The notes under the pieces were generated by a model. It saw only the letters and a list, made by a program, of their open reading frames with translations. It did not search any database and was not told the origin of the DNA. DNA of 16,781 bases. It comes from T3SED10-260 sp035363255 (GTDB lineage: Bacteria; Caldisericota; Caldisericia; UBA6126). Location of the stretch: NCBI GenBank assembly GCA_035363255.1, contig DAOSES010000033.1, forward strand, positions 1-16,781. The letters run 5' to 3'. Both the position numbers and the translations under genes were made by a program. This document shows positions 1-6,846 of the stretch, in pieces. Each line of letters begins with the position of its first letter. Position 1 is the stretch's first letter.

Positions 1-20
1 TTTTTTAAAAAATTATCACC

Positions 21-473
21 TTAAATTTCACTCCAGTTTTTGGGGGGCATTATAAACATAGGAAGATTAAGCTTCTCCCAAAGCAACTGGAAGAGGAAAA
101 AAAATAGCAAAGCCCAGAGGTTTACATGCATGAAGAAAGTAGAAAGCTTTAATTTGCTTAAACCTAGATACACAAACTCCAAGAGTCCAAAAAGACTTAG
201 TGCTCCACCCATGCTTGCAAGAAACCATACTCGAAGCGTAAAGCTGTCTGGATTAAACAAATGAAAAATGCTCAATATTAAAAACACATTGAAGAAAAGG
301 GTAATGATGAAAAAAAGCACTTGATATATAACACTATCGCTAGTTTTGTGCAAAACCGAAGCTTCGTTCTTCCTGAGTTTCAATGCTTGAGAAAATTTAT
401 AACATAGCACCCAACTGAAAACGAAAGAAACAAGCAGGGGAAAGCACAAAATCAACTTCAGCACCTGATGCAA
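21..473 (-). CDS. Four-helix membrane protein of unknown function
   Basis: The product is a 150-residue, very hydrophobic protein with about four predicted membrane segments (roughly residues 3-24, 46-70, 78-103 and 110-132) and little soluble sequence; I recognise no family or catalytic motif. The start is TTG: no ATG lies near, and a good ribosome binding site (GGAGGG) sits four bases upstream. A well-formed sigma-A-type promoter lies 29 bases above the start, so the gene is probably transcribed on its own rather than from the genes at 0.6-2.1 kb. Its start region is repeated in diverged form at 1320-1360, upstream of the next membrane protein gene. Real coding is likely from the start signals and length, but function is unknown. 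Confidence 0.65.
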   Translation of the reverse strand: MHQVLKLILCFPLLVSFVFSWVLCYKFSQALKLRKNEASVLHKTSDSVIYQVLFFIITLFFNVFLILSIFHLFNPDSFTLRVWFLASMGGALSLFGLLEFVYLGLSKLKLSTFFMHVNLWALLFFFLFQLLWEKLNLPMFIMPPKNWSEI

Positions 474-490
474 ATTCTCCCTCCTGCAAG
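450..490 (-). repeat. 41-nt diverged direct repeat, copy at start of gene 21-473
   Basis: Positions 450-490 match 1320-1360 at 34 of 41 bases without gaps, counted by eye. Both copies hold a strong ribosome binding site, a TTG start and the first codons of a reading frame (MHQVLKLI here, MHQTLRLI in the other copy). Here the frame continues into a 150-residue membrane protein. In the other copy it stops after 14 codons. A local duplication followed by deletion of most of one copy would explain this. Confidence 0.6.
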
Positions 491-501
491 CGTATGACTA
501 T

Positions 502-531
502 ATATTAGCAGTAAAAAACTGAGCTTGTCAA
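502..531 (-). promoter_or_regulatory. Sigma-A-type promoter for the membrane protein gene at 21-473
   Basis: Read on the minus strand, TTGACA (526-531) is followed after 18 bases by TAATAT (502-507). Transcription would begin near 495, giving a leader of only about 20 bases that carries the ribosome binding site before the TTG start at 473. The consensus -35 box makes this one of the best promoters in the window. Confidence 0.7.
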
Positions 532-598
532 GCAAAAAAGTGGAAGAAAAGCCTTTAAGATTGATCAGCAAGTTGAGGGTAAAAAAAGTTTAGATTAC

Positions 599-1234
599 CT
601 AGTTCCAGTCTTTAATGTTGTATTTTTTTGCATACTTCGCTTGGATGCGGAAGGGATAGTCGTAGAAGGTGAAAGCTCTAAATGAAACAATAGTTAATGG
701 TAAGAGACTCATAATAATTCGTAATGTTAAAGGAAGACCTATCGATGGTGTCCAAAAAACCCGCAATATTATCAACAAATAAAAAAAAGCAACTGACCAT
801 TTGGCAAAATGTTTAGCTTTTTTAGTGCTTATCTCTTTGCTAGTTTCTTTTATCGAAAAAAGAACTTGTTCATCTTCAACCACTTTATGGTACAGGGCTT
901 TTTTATAAAACCAATTAATGTTTCCCAATCTGCCTTCTTCAGTGATTTCCCTAACGATGTTCGTTGTAATGAATTTTCCATCGGGAGTATCATGCAGTAA
1001 TAATGCTGTTTTCCTGACTACATAAAAAATAACCTTGTCATTCAGATAGACCATATAAGCTATAAACGCAAAAGCAAGCAAGATGTAAATAAATTGTTGC
1101 AAGAGTGATGAAAGATTCAAGAGCGAAAGATGTATATTTAAGGCGAAATATATCTGAAGAAGAGCTACTACTAACCAGCTAAACACCCCTATACTTAAAT
1201 GAAGAAACCTAAATACTTTGCTGTGCAATGTCAA
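599..1234 (-). CDS. Integral membrane protein of unknown function
   Basis: The product has 211 residues, with two membrane segments near the N-terminus (about residues 14-36 and 45-66), a charged cytoplasmic or external middle section (about 67-145), and two more segments (about 146-185) before a basic tail. I do not recognise a family. The start is the TTG at 1232-1234. It overlaps the TGA of a 23-codon reading frame just upstream, and AAAGGA lies eight bases before it. The in-frame stop a short distance upstream limits any longer version. It lies 144 bases downstream of the methyltransferase gene on the same strand with no clear promoter between them, so co-transcription is likely. A frameshift that removed an original N-terminus is possible. 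Confidence 0.6.
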   Translation of the reverse strand: MTLHSKVFRFLHLSIGVFSWLVVALLQIYFALNIHLSLLNLSSLLQQFIYILLAFAFIAYMVYLNDKVIFYVVRKTALLLHDTPDGKFITTNIVREITEEGRLGNINWFYKKALYHKVVEDEQVLFSIKETSKEISTKKAKHFAKWSVAFFYLLIILRVFWTPSIGLPLTLRIIMSLLPLTIVSFRAFTFYDYPFRIQAKYAKKYNIKDWN

Positions 1235-1378
1235 TCCATTGGTCCTTTCCAGAATCTGAACATGAATCTCAAATCATCCCTTGTTTTTCTCAGCATCATC
1301 ATTTATTACCTTTATATACAATCAACCTCAGCGTCTGATGCAAGCTCTTCCTCCTGCGAGGTTTGGTTTAATATCCAT
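1231..1378 (-). other. Chain of overlapping mini reading frames between methyltransferase and membrane protein genes
   Basis: After the methyltransferase TAG (1379-1381) an ATG follows at once (1376-1378) and opens 16 codons to TGA at 1328-1330. Inside it, GGAGGAAGAGC precedes a TTG (1341-1343) that opens 14 codons to TGA at 1299-1301. That TGA overlaps an ATG (1300-1302) opening 23 codons to TGA at 1231-1233, which overlaps the TTG start of the membrane protein gene. The arrangement could couple translation across the gap, or could be the eroded start of another gene. The 14-codon frame begins MHQTLRLI, close to MHQVLKLI at the start of the 21-473 product. None of the three peptides is recognisable. 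Confidence 0.35.
1320..1360 (-). repeat. 41-nt diverged direct repeat, truncated-gene copy
   Basis: This is the partner of the repeat at 450-490. It carries the same ribosome binding site and TTG arrangement, but its reading frame ends after 14 codons inside the chain of mini-ORFs. Likely a remnant of a second copy of the 21-473 gene; a conserved regulatory segment is the alternative. Confidence 0.55.
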
Positions 1379-2140
1379 CTATTTCTCCGCAATTACCAGC
1401 ATCTCAAAATCTTCGGTAGTGAGTTTGTCTTCTCGTGAAAAAGCCCCCAGTTTGGCTCCAAAGATGTCTATTTTGCTATATCCCAATGTTTTGAGCAGCC
1501 AGGTGATTTCGCTTGGGACGTAATAACGCTCGTTGCAGTCCAGTTCAAGCACTTTTCCGCTATCATCTTCAACTCGAGTAATGTTGTGGTCCCGAAAAGT
1601 CATCAGATCGAAGGTATTGCTTCGATAGGTAGCATTTCCAGGCTCATTCTCTGAAGCACAAAATTCTTCTACCGAATGGTATAAAGGAAACAAACCATTG
1701 AGGGTGGTGAAGATCAGTTTTCCCTGGTCTTTAAGGGCTCGAGTGGCTCCGAGCAGGATTTCAAAGTTCATTTCATCGGTTTCCATCAAGGGAAAAGCCC
1801 CCTCGCAAAGCATCATCACCAGGTCAAACTGATGCACAAAGGGGAGTTTTCGGGCATCATGCTCTTGAAAGTCAATTTCCAAACCGAGGGACTGGGCCTT
1901 GCTTCGAGCTTTATCAAGCATATTTCTGGAAAGGTCGGCTCCCGTTACATGATATCCGCGTTTACTCAGCTCGATAGTATGTCTGCCTGTGCCGCATCCC
2001 AGGTCGAGGATTTTAAGTTTTTTGTTGGATTGTGTTTCTTTTTCAATGAAATCGCATTCGCCGAGGGTACCTTTCACAAAACACTCTTTTTCATATTTTT
2101 CCGCATAGTTTTCAAACAAGTTTTCGTACCACTGTTTCAT
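1379..2140 (-). CDS. Class I SAM-dependent methyltransferase
   Basis: The product has 253 residues with a Rossmann-type methyltransferase fold. Motif I, LDLGCGTG, is at residues 45-52, the acidic residue ending strand 2 is D69 in GADLS, and a post-I segment EHDARKLPF at about 93-101 fits the adenine-binding region. The front end (residues 1-20, MKQWYENLFENYAEKY-type) is typical of small-molecule methyltransferases such as the UbiE/Methyltransf_25 group. The substrate cannot be read from sequence. The ATG start has AAGGAG five bases upstream. It is probably the first gene of a minus-strand unit followed by the membrane protein at 599-1234. The upstream region holds palindromic and direct-repeat elements that look like operators. 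Confidence 0.88.
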   Translation of the reverse strand: MKQWYENLFENYAEKYEKECFVKGTLGECDFIEKETQSNKKLKILDLGCGTGRHTIELSKRGYHVTGADLSRNMLDKARSKAQSLGLEIDFQEHDARKLPFVHQFDLVMMLCEGAFPLMETDEMNFEILLGATRALKDQGKLIFTTLNGLFPLYHSVEEFCASENEPGNATYRSNTFDLMTFRDHNITRVEDDSGKVLELDCNERYYVPSEITWLLKTLGYSKIDIFGAKLGAFSREDKLTTEDFEMLVIAEK

Positions 2141-2176
2141 TTCTTCTCCTTTGTTTTCAGCACATCCATTTCCCTG

Positions 2177-2220
2177 CTCTATAGGTGTTATAGAGATAAT
2201 TATATGTAAACTATATGTAA
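2177..2220 (-). promoter_or_regulatory. Operator-like palindrome and direct repeats at the methyltransferase promoter
   Basis: CTCTATA (2177-2183) and TATAGAG (2189-2195) form a perfect 7-bp inverted repeat around 5 bases. Next to it, TATATGTAA occurs twice (2201-2209 and 2212-2220), 11 bp apart, which is about one helical turn. On the minus strand a TATAAT-like -10 box (2199-2204) lies between and overlaps these elements, while the -35 position (TGGCAC, 2222-2227) is poor. That fits a regulated promoter for the methyltransferase gene at 1379-2140. A plus-strand TATAAT at 2275-2280, without a good -35, may serve the divergent gene at 2351. Otherwise the 210-base gap holds nothing recognisable. 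Confidence 0.4.
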
Positions 2221-2350
2221 TGTGCCAGACACGAAATTTCCTTTTTTAGCATATGCAATTTAGTCTCGACCCAGTATAATCGTAGCATGATGAGATTAAA
2301 AAAGCCCAGGAAGCTGAAAATCAAGCTGTTTGTTTGGAGTAAGATGAGCA

Positions 2351-2854
2351 ATGAATATTAAGTCCCCCCAGGAGCTTCTTGATATGATATTGCGTTTTAT
2401 ACAAAAAAAAGAACTCAGATATATCATCTTTAGTCAAAAAAGTAAGTCGAGTGGGGAGTCGGACCCCCAAAAAATAAAAATCCAACCCTTCTTGTGGAAA
2501 AGCAAAACAGCCTATCAGAGTACGCATTATATCCAACAAAAAGTCCTTCATTTCAACCATTTACCCTCTGAGATGGAAAAAATACTGAGTGAAGCTCTCT
2601 CCCTCTCTTTTACTCAAGTTACTATTCAACGCTCACATGAACAATGGGTGGCAGTTAGAAAAAAAGCTGGATTCATACTTAGTTCAAATATCCTTGATTG
2701 TGGTTCCCCTCCAGGGACTCACAATCGGGCAAAAGAGTATATTTTTCCCGAGGGAGTTTTTTCACCCGTACTTCATGCCCTTGGGGTGATGGATGAAAAA
2801 GGTTTGGTGATATCTTCAGCTCGAGACAAATTTACCCAGGTGAATCGTTTTTAG
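2351..2854 (+). CDS. N-terminal part of a SAM-dependent methyltransferase, cut by in-frame TAG
   Basis: These 167 residues form the front half of a protein of about 395 residues in the class I methyltransferase family with DFGCGK and PCCQHEL motifs (Methyltransf_32 type). The family signature before the Rossmann domain is visible: HNRAKEYIFPEG (about residues 124-135), a HALGVMD segment, then DKFTQVNRF directly before the stop. In relatives, as I remember them, this reads like KFxQINRFLE, so the TAG at 2852-2854 stands where a leucine codon is expected, and the next codon in the same frame is GAA. One base change (TTG to TAG) would explain it. The ATG start has GGAG 11 bases upstream; a 5-codon ATG frame (2344) overlaps the start. 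Confidence 0.75.
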   Translation: MNIKSPQELLDMILRFIQKKELRYIIFSQKSKSSGESDPQKIKIQPFLWKSKTAYQSTHYIQQKVLHFNHLPSEMEKILSEALSLSFTQVTIQRSHEQWVAVRKKAGFILSSNILDCGSPPGTHNRAKEYIFPEGVFSPVLHALGVMDEKGLVISSARDKFTQVNRF

Positions 2855-2857
2855 GAA

Positions 2858-3541
2858 ATGATTCGCGACGTGTTACCCCTGGATTCACTTTCACAACTTC
2901 ATATAGCAGACTTTGGTTGTGGCAAGGCATATCTGAGCTTCGCACTTTATGAATGGTTAAGCAAGACTAAACCAATGGAGCTGGTTTTGATAGGGGTGGA
3001 TCATAATCAGGAACTCACTCAAGCAAATCAAGCACTTGCCGAACAGCTTGATTTAAAGGGGATGAAATTTGTTCATGGCGAGATAAGTTTGTTTAATGAG
3101 CAGTACCTGGATATGGCGCTTTGCCTTCATGCTTGCGATATAGCTACTGATGATGCTATCTTGCAGGGGGTAAAAAGCGGGTGTAAATGGATATTGGTTG
3201 CTCCGTGCTGTCAGCATGAGCTTTACTCTCAGGTAAAAACCCCTCTGCTCAAGCCCTTATGGAAACATGGTATCTTGAAGGAAAAGTTATCCTCCTTGCT
3301 TACTGACGCTTTTAGAGCTCAGTTTTTGGAAGCGATGGGCTACAGGGTTCAGATCCTTGAGTTTGTCGATTCACGACATAGCCCTAAAAATTTACTGATA
3401 CGTGCAGTCAAAACCCAGCAGGGAATTCAGCAAAACAAGTGGCTGGATTGTTTGAAATGGGCCGAAGAGCTTGGAGTCAAGCCCTACATTTTGTCACATT
3501 TTCCCTTAGCAACAATCGGGGACGTACCCCATTTGTTGTAA
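2858..3541 (+). CDS. C-terminal part (catalytic domain) of the TAG-interrupted SAM methyltransferase
   Basis: These 227 residues continue in the same frame as 2351-2854 after TAG and GAA. They carry the SAM-binding motif IADFGCGKAYLSFALY (residues 16-31), the HACDIATDDA segment, VAPCCQHEL and LLTDAFRAQFLEAMGY, which together define the family; the methylated substrate is not established to my knowledge. As a separate gene it would begin at ATG 2858, where AGGA is only one base away. Expression would therefore depend on stop-codon readthrough or reinitiation just after the TAG. The last 11 residues are encoded by a REP-like element (from about 3511), so the original C-terminus may have been replaced. 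I regard 2351-3541 as one gene with a nonsense codon, perhaps a pseudogene. Confidence 0.78.
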   Translation: MIRDVLPLDSLSQLHIADFGCGKAYLSFALYEWLSKTKPMELVLIGVDHNQELTQANQALAEQLDLKGMKFVHGEISLFNEQYLDMALCLHACDIATDDAILQGVKSGCKWILVAPCCQHELYSQVKTPLLKPLWKHGILKEKLSSLLTDAFRAQFLEAMGYRVQILEFVDSRHSPKNLLIRAVKTQQGIQQNKWLDCLKWAEELGVKPYILSHFPLATIGDVPHLL

Positions 3542-3575
3542 AATGTCGCAAGTGCTACCTCCCTATGCGACATTT
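3511..3575 (+). repeat. REP-like hairpin element, copy 1, between convergent genes
   Basis: The element begins with AACAATCGGGGACG (3511-3524), identical to 16456-16469, and contains GGGG-ACGTA-CCCC. It then has a perfect 10-bp stem, AAATGTCGCA (3541-3550) with TGCGACATTT (3566-3575), around a 15-base loop. A GGGGACG head followed by a hairpin with a GTCGCA core resembles REP elements mobilised by RAYT (IS200-like) transposases, though no such gene is in the window. It encodes the last residues and stop of the methyltransferase and reaches the stop codon of the ZIP transporter gene (3574-3576), so it may also act as a two-way terminator despite lacking a long T-run. Confidence 0.6.
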
Positions 3576-4377
3576 AGGACATGAGGAGGAGGCTAAGAGC
3601 CATAACGACCATACCGAAAAACAAGCCGTAGATGGAGCTATGATGGAAACCATATTCACGGGAGGTAGGGAGCAATTCATCCAGGGATATGAACACCATG
3701 ATACCAGCTACCCCTGCGAATAAGATGCCAAAAAGCGTATCCGACATGAAGGGATACAAAAGCAGGAAGCCCACCACTGCACCCAGGGGTTCTGCCAGTC
3801 CTGAAAGAAAAGAAAACTTAAAAGCCTGCTTTCTGCTCCCAGTGGCGTAATAGATCGGCACTGATACAGCGATTCCTTCGGGGATGTTGTGGATAGCTAC
3901 AGCTACAGCAATTGCGATACCCAGACTCGGATCTTTTACTGCAGCAACAAAGGTGGCAAGGCCTTCGGGGAAGTTGTGAATAGCGATCGCAAGTGCAGTA
4001 AAAATACCCAAACGGTGGAGTTTGGACTTATCACTTGGGACATGGTCAAGGTCTTCCACTTTTTTTAATTCATGGGGGTTTTCAAACGAGGGAATCAGCT
4101 TGTCGATCACAGCAATTAAAACAAAGCCAGCAAAAAAGGCAAATGTCGTGAGCCACATACCAGAAGTTTTCCCCAGCTCTGCCACCAGGCTTTCCTGAGC
4201 CTTAGGGAAGATTTCGATCATGGAAACATAGATCATCACCCCTGCAGAAAAACCTAAAGACCAGGAAAGGAAGACACGATTGGTTTTTTTGGCGAGGAGA
4301 GCTATCAGACTCCCCACTCCGGTGGATAAGCCTGCAAAAAGTGTCAATACAAAAGGAATCCAATACTCATGTATCAA
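3574..4377 (-). CDS. zupT: ZIP-family divalent metal transporter (ZupT-like)
   Basis: The product is a 267-residue polytopic membrane protein importing divalent metals such as zinc, iron or manganese across the cytoplasmic membrane. The two metal-binding helices are clear: HNFPEG at residues 134-139 and HNIPEG at 163-168, the paired signature of the ZIP family's ZupT branch. A charged, histidine-poor loop (about residues 99-121) separates helices 3 and 4. Length matches the family (about 260-270). The start is TTG at 4375-4377 with GGAGG eight bases before it; an ATG-start version is not available nearby. It ends convergently against the methyltransferase, separated by the REP-like hairpin. 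No metal-regulator site was recognised. Confidence 0.9.
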   Translation of the reverse strand: MIHEYWIPFVLTLFAGLSTGVGSLIALLAKKTNRVFLSWSLGFSAGVMIYVSMIEIFPKAQESLVAELGKTSGMWLTTFAFFAGFVLIAVIDKLIPSFENPHELKKVEDLDHVPSDKSKLHRLGIFTALAIAIHNFPEGLATFVAAVKDPSLGIAIAVAVAIHNIPEGIAVSVPIYYATGSRKQAFKFSFLSGLAEPLGAVVGFLLLYPFMSDTLFGILFAGVAGIMVFISLDELLPTSREYGFHHSSIYGLFFGMVVMALSLLLMS

Positions 4378-4401
4378 TTCGTGTTCCTCCTTTTTTCTTC
4401 A

Positions 4402-4431
4402 TTGTTCAGTATAGCAAAAAAATAGTATAAT
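4402..4431 (+). promoter_or_regulatory. Promoter for the TIM-barrel protein gene
   Basis: TTGTTC (4402-4407) and TATAAT (4426-4431) are 18 bases apart, 53 bases before the ATG at 4485. The -10 box is perfect and the -35 box moderate. The spacer is an A-rich run. The ZIP gene's own minus-strand promoter must lie in the same 107-base gap, but I could not identify it. Confidence 0.5.
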
Positions 4432-4484
4432 AAGTACGAAAAGCAAAAGATTGAACGATATCATTTCATTGAAAGGAGGGGTGT

Positions 4485-5153
4485 ATGGATAGGAAGTTTG
4501 TCCCTGAGATATATGGAAATCTACGAAGACATCTGATTGAAGTACCCAAGAACATTAGCGATTGCAGTGGTATTCGTATTTTTGGAAAACGCATCAAGTC
4601 GCTCCTTTTTTCCACAGATGTAGCTATCATACGCAACTCCAATGCAGATGCAGTCATTGCAGTTTATCCCTTTACTCCTCAGCCAGCAATCACCCATTCC
4701 ATCATGATGGCTGCTGATGTGCCTGTCTTTTGCGGAGTGGGAGGCGGAGTCACCAAGGGTCAACGAGTGATCAATCTCGCACTTGATGCCGAGTTTCAGG
4801 GTGCAATTGGGGTAGTAGTCAATGCTCCGACCGCCAATGAAGTGATTCAACAGCTTAGTGTCACTATTGACATACCAATTGTTGTCACTGTAGTCTCAGT
4901 TAAAACTGACTTTGATTCTCGTATTCAGGCAGGTGCTACTATTTTCAACGTTTCAGGAGCAGAAAACACTCCTGAGATTGTTCATGCCATCAGAGCTAAA
5001 TATCCCGAGTTTCCCATCATAGCTACAGGAGGTCCCAGCGAAGAATCTATCCAAAAGACAGTCGAAGCTGGTGCAAATGCCATCACTTATACTCCTCCCA
5101 CTTCGGGAGATATCTTCAGTAAACGTATGGAAATTTATCGAAAAGCTTTATAA
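4485..5153 (+). CDS. TIM-barrel protein of unknown function (phosphate-binding type)
   Basis: The 222-residue cytoplasmic protein has the repeating strand-helix pattern of a beta/alpha barrel: VAIIRNSNADAVIAVYP, VPVFCGVGGGV, IGVVVNAPT, IPIVVTVVS, ATIFNVSGA, FPIIATGGPS and ANAITYTPPT are successive strand ends. The GVGGGVTKG segment and the IATGGPSEE segment near the C-terminus resemble phosphate-binding loops of ribulose-phosphate-binding barrels such as NanE or ThiG. Similar proteins occur in clostridia under vague names; I do not know the reaction and the match to a named enzyme is not good. The ATG has GAAAGGAGG nearby. It is followed after 14 bases by the anchored protein at 5168, likely in one transcript. 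Confidence 0.75.
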   Translation: MDRKFVPEIYGNLRRHLIEVPKNISDCSGIRIFGKRIKSLLFSTDVAIIRNSNADAVIAVYPFTPQPAITHSIMMAADVPVFCGVGGGVTKGQRVINLALDAEFQGAIGVVVNAPTANEVIQQLSVTIDIPIVVTVVSVKTDFDSRIQAGATIFNVSGAENTPEIVHAIRAKYPEFPIIATGGPSEESIQKTVEAGANAITYTPPTSGDIFSKRMEIYRKAL

Positions 5154-5167
5154 AAAGGAGAAGCAAG

Positions 5168-5707
5168 ATGAATGATATTTCTGAACAAACCGAACAATCA
5201 AACCAGGATTTTGCTGAATTTACCAAACGACCCAAAAGAAAAAAGCTGCCAAAATTTCTTATGGCTTGCATCAGCATCGTGGTATGCTTGTCCCTGGTTT
5301 TCTTGCTGGTCTTTCAACAGGGTTGGATCAAGATTAGCTGGGCAGACAAACAAGACCCCCAGGAAACTCCAAAAACAGAAGCAGTACAGAAAGAGCCCCC
5401 TCCTGCTGAAAATGGAGAAATCGCACAATTAAGAGCAAAAGCAGAGGCGGCTTTTTTTGAGCAGGTACAAGCATATTTTGCAGAAGATAAATCCATGCCC
5501 GAAAAAGTGGATTTTTTTGAAGCAATTATGGTAGATCTCGGCAAAGCCTATTACAAACATTATGTAACTGAGAAGAATGGCTCTCTGGAAGATGCCAAAA
5601 ATGCGATGATGCAATATATTAATAACTTTGCAGTTGACTTTGATGGAGTAGCGATCGGAATGTCTGACTCTTCAGCTGAGTTTTATGCAGAAAAAGTGGT
5701 TCCCTGA
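5168..5707 (+). CDS. Membrane-anchored extracytoplasmic protein of unknown function
   Basis: The product has 179 residues: a charged N-terminal tail (1-28, ending in a PKRKKLPK basic cluster), one membrane span (about 29-50), a short proline- and glutamate-rich linker (about 60-82), and a mostly helical soluble domain to the end. The basic cluster before the span suggests N-in, C-out topology. I recognise no family. The ATG has AAAGGAG seven bases upstream, and the gene lies 14 bases after the TIM-barrel gene, so the two are probably co-transcribed. Its last 25 bases overlap, tail to tail, the end of the sensor kinase gene on the other strand, which leaves no room for a terminator between them. 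Confidence 0.68.
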   Translation: MNDISEQTEQSNQDFAEFTKRPKRKKLPKFLMACISIVVCLSLVFLLVFQQGWIKISWADKQDPQETPKTEAVQKEPPPAENGEIAQLRAKAEAAFFEQVQAYFAEDKSMPEKVDFFEAIMVDLGKAYYKHYVTEKNGSLEDAKNAMMQYINNFAVDFDGVAIGMSDSSAEFYAEKVVP

Positions 5708-6846
5708 GCACCAGGTTTTAAGGGTAGTCGCAGGGTCATGCGAGTACCTTGTCCTGCCTCGCTGCTTGCTTCTATCTTTCCGCCATGGGCTTCCACCAGT
5801 TTCTTGACAATCGCCAACCCTATGCCAGTGCCCCCCGAGCTTCTGCAACGAGAGTGGTCAGCTCGGTAAAAGCGCTCAAAGATATGGGGAAGGTCTTGTT
5901 CGGGTATGCCGACTCCCTGATCTTGAACGATGATTTCCAGGGTGTCTTGAGATATTTTTTTGCATGTTAGGGTGATGCTTGTGTTTTCTTTGCTGTATTG
6001 CACTGAATTTTGAAGCAAGTTCACCATAAGTTGTTGAAGACGCATTGGATCAGCATAAAGCATAAGCTCGGGCTTTTCCATAATGAGATGTATGGATATT
6101 TGTTTTTCTTTTGCTTGAATTTCAACCAGGGAAATGATTTTTTGGAAATGATCTTCAAGTTTGATCCATTGGTAATCCAAGTGGAATCTGTCAGATTCAA
6201 CCATCGACAAATCACGCAAATCCTCCAGCATATCTTTCATTCGGTAGGACTCTTCAAGCAATAGTCCAGTAGTGTTTTTAAGGTTTTGATCCCCTTCAAT
6301 CAGGCCATCCTCGATCGCTTGCAGATATCCTATCAAATTGGTCAAGGGAGTGGCAAGCTCGTGGGAAAGATTGGATATAAGCTCTTTTCTGAGTTGTTCG
6401 GTCTGCTCCAGACCTTCGGCCATATGATTAAATGCTTTTCCGAGTTCTTTCCACTCATCATCTGTGCTTTCAGGTATTCGATGTTGATAATCTCCCTTTG
6501 CAAGGTGTTGGGTGGCTTGAAGCATGGTTTTCATAGGTTGACTCATGTATCGCGCAAAAAACCATCCCAGGATCAAGGCAGTTAGGATTGCAAAAAATCC
6601 TCCCAAATAAAGGGATCGTGAGACTTCATTTAAAAAGATCTGTTGATTACGATTCCATCCATATCGCATGGGTCTCATAGGGGCTAAGGGCATCCTGTCC
6701 ATCGCTGGATTTTTATCCATTTGCTGGGCATATTGATGAAAATGAAACTGAACTCGATATCGTATAATCCAGGAAGTCAGCACGATGCTAAACAGGCTGA
6801 GCAATACCATAGCCAGGAGCAGTTTAACTTGAAGACTCTGTTTCAT
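5683..6846 (-). CDS. Sensor histidine kinase with methionine-rich outer loop
   Basis: This 387-residue membrane kinase partners the response regulator encoded just upstream (4-base overlap). Order: membrane span 1 (about 9-28); a short extracytoplasmic loop (about 29-78); span 2 (about 79-98); HAMP (about 99-150); HisKA with phosphoacceptor H162 in NLSHELATPL; and a HATPase domain with N box (NLLQNSVQYS), G1 (DQGVGIPE), F box (FERFYRAD) and G2 (GGTGIGLAIV). All catalytic motifs are intact. The outer loop is small and holds five methionines within 18 residues (M43, M49, M52, M57, M60) plus H35 and H37, an arrangement seen in Cu(I)/Ag(I)-binding proteins; metal sensing is my inference. It is the last gene of the operon starting at 8947. 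Confidence 0.92.
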   Translation of the reverse strand: MKQSLQVKLLLAMVLLSLFSIVLTSWIIRYRVQFHFHQYAQQMDKNPAMDRMPLAPMRPMRYGWNRNQQIFLNEVSRSLYLGGFFAILTALILGWFFARYMSQPMKTMLQATQHLAKGDYQHRIPESTDDEWKELGKAFNHMAEGLEQTEQLRKELISNLSHELATPLTNLIGYLQAIEDGLIEGDQNLKNTTGLLLEESYRMKDMLEDLRDLSMVESDRFHLDYQWIKLEDHFQKIISLVEIQAKEKQISIHLIMEKPELMLYADPMRLQQLMVNLLQNSVQYSKENTSITLTCKKISQDTLEIIVQDQGVGIPEQDLPHIFERFYRADHSRCRSSGGTGIGLAIVKKLVEAHGGKIEASSEAGQGTRMTLRLPLKPGAQGTTFSA

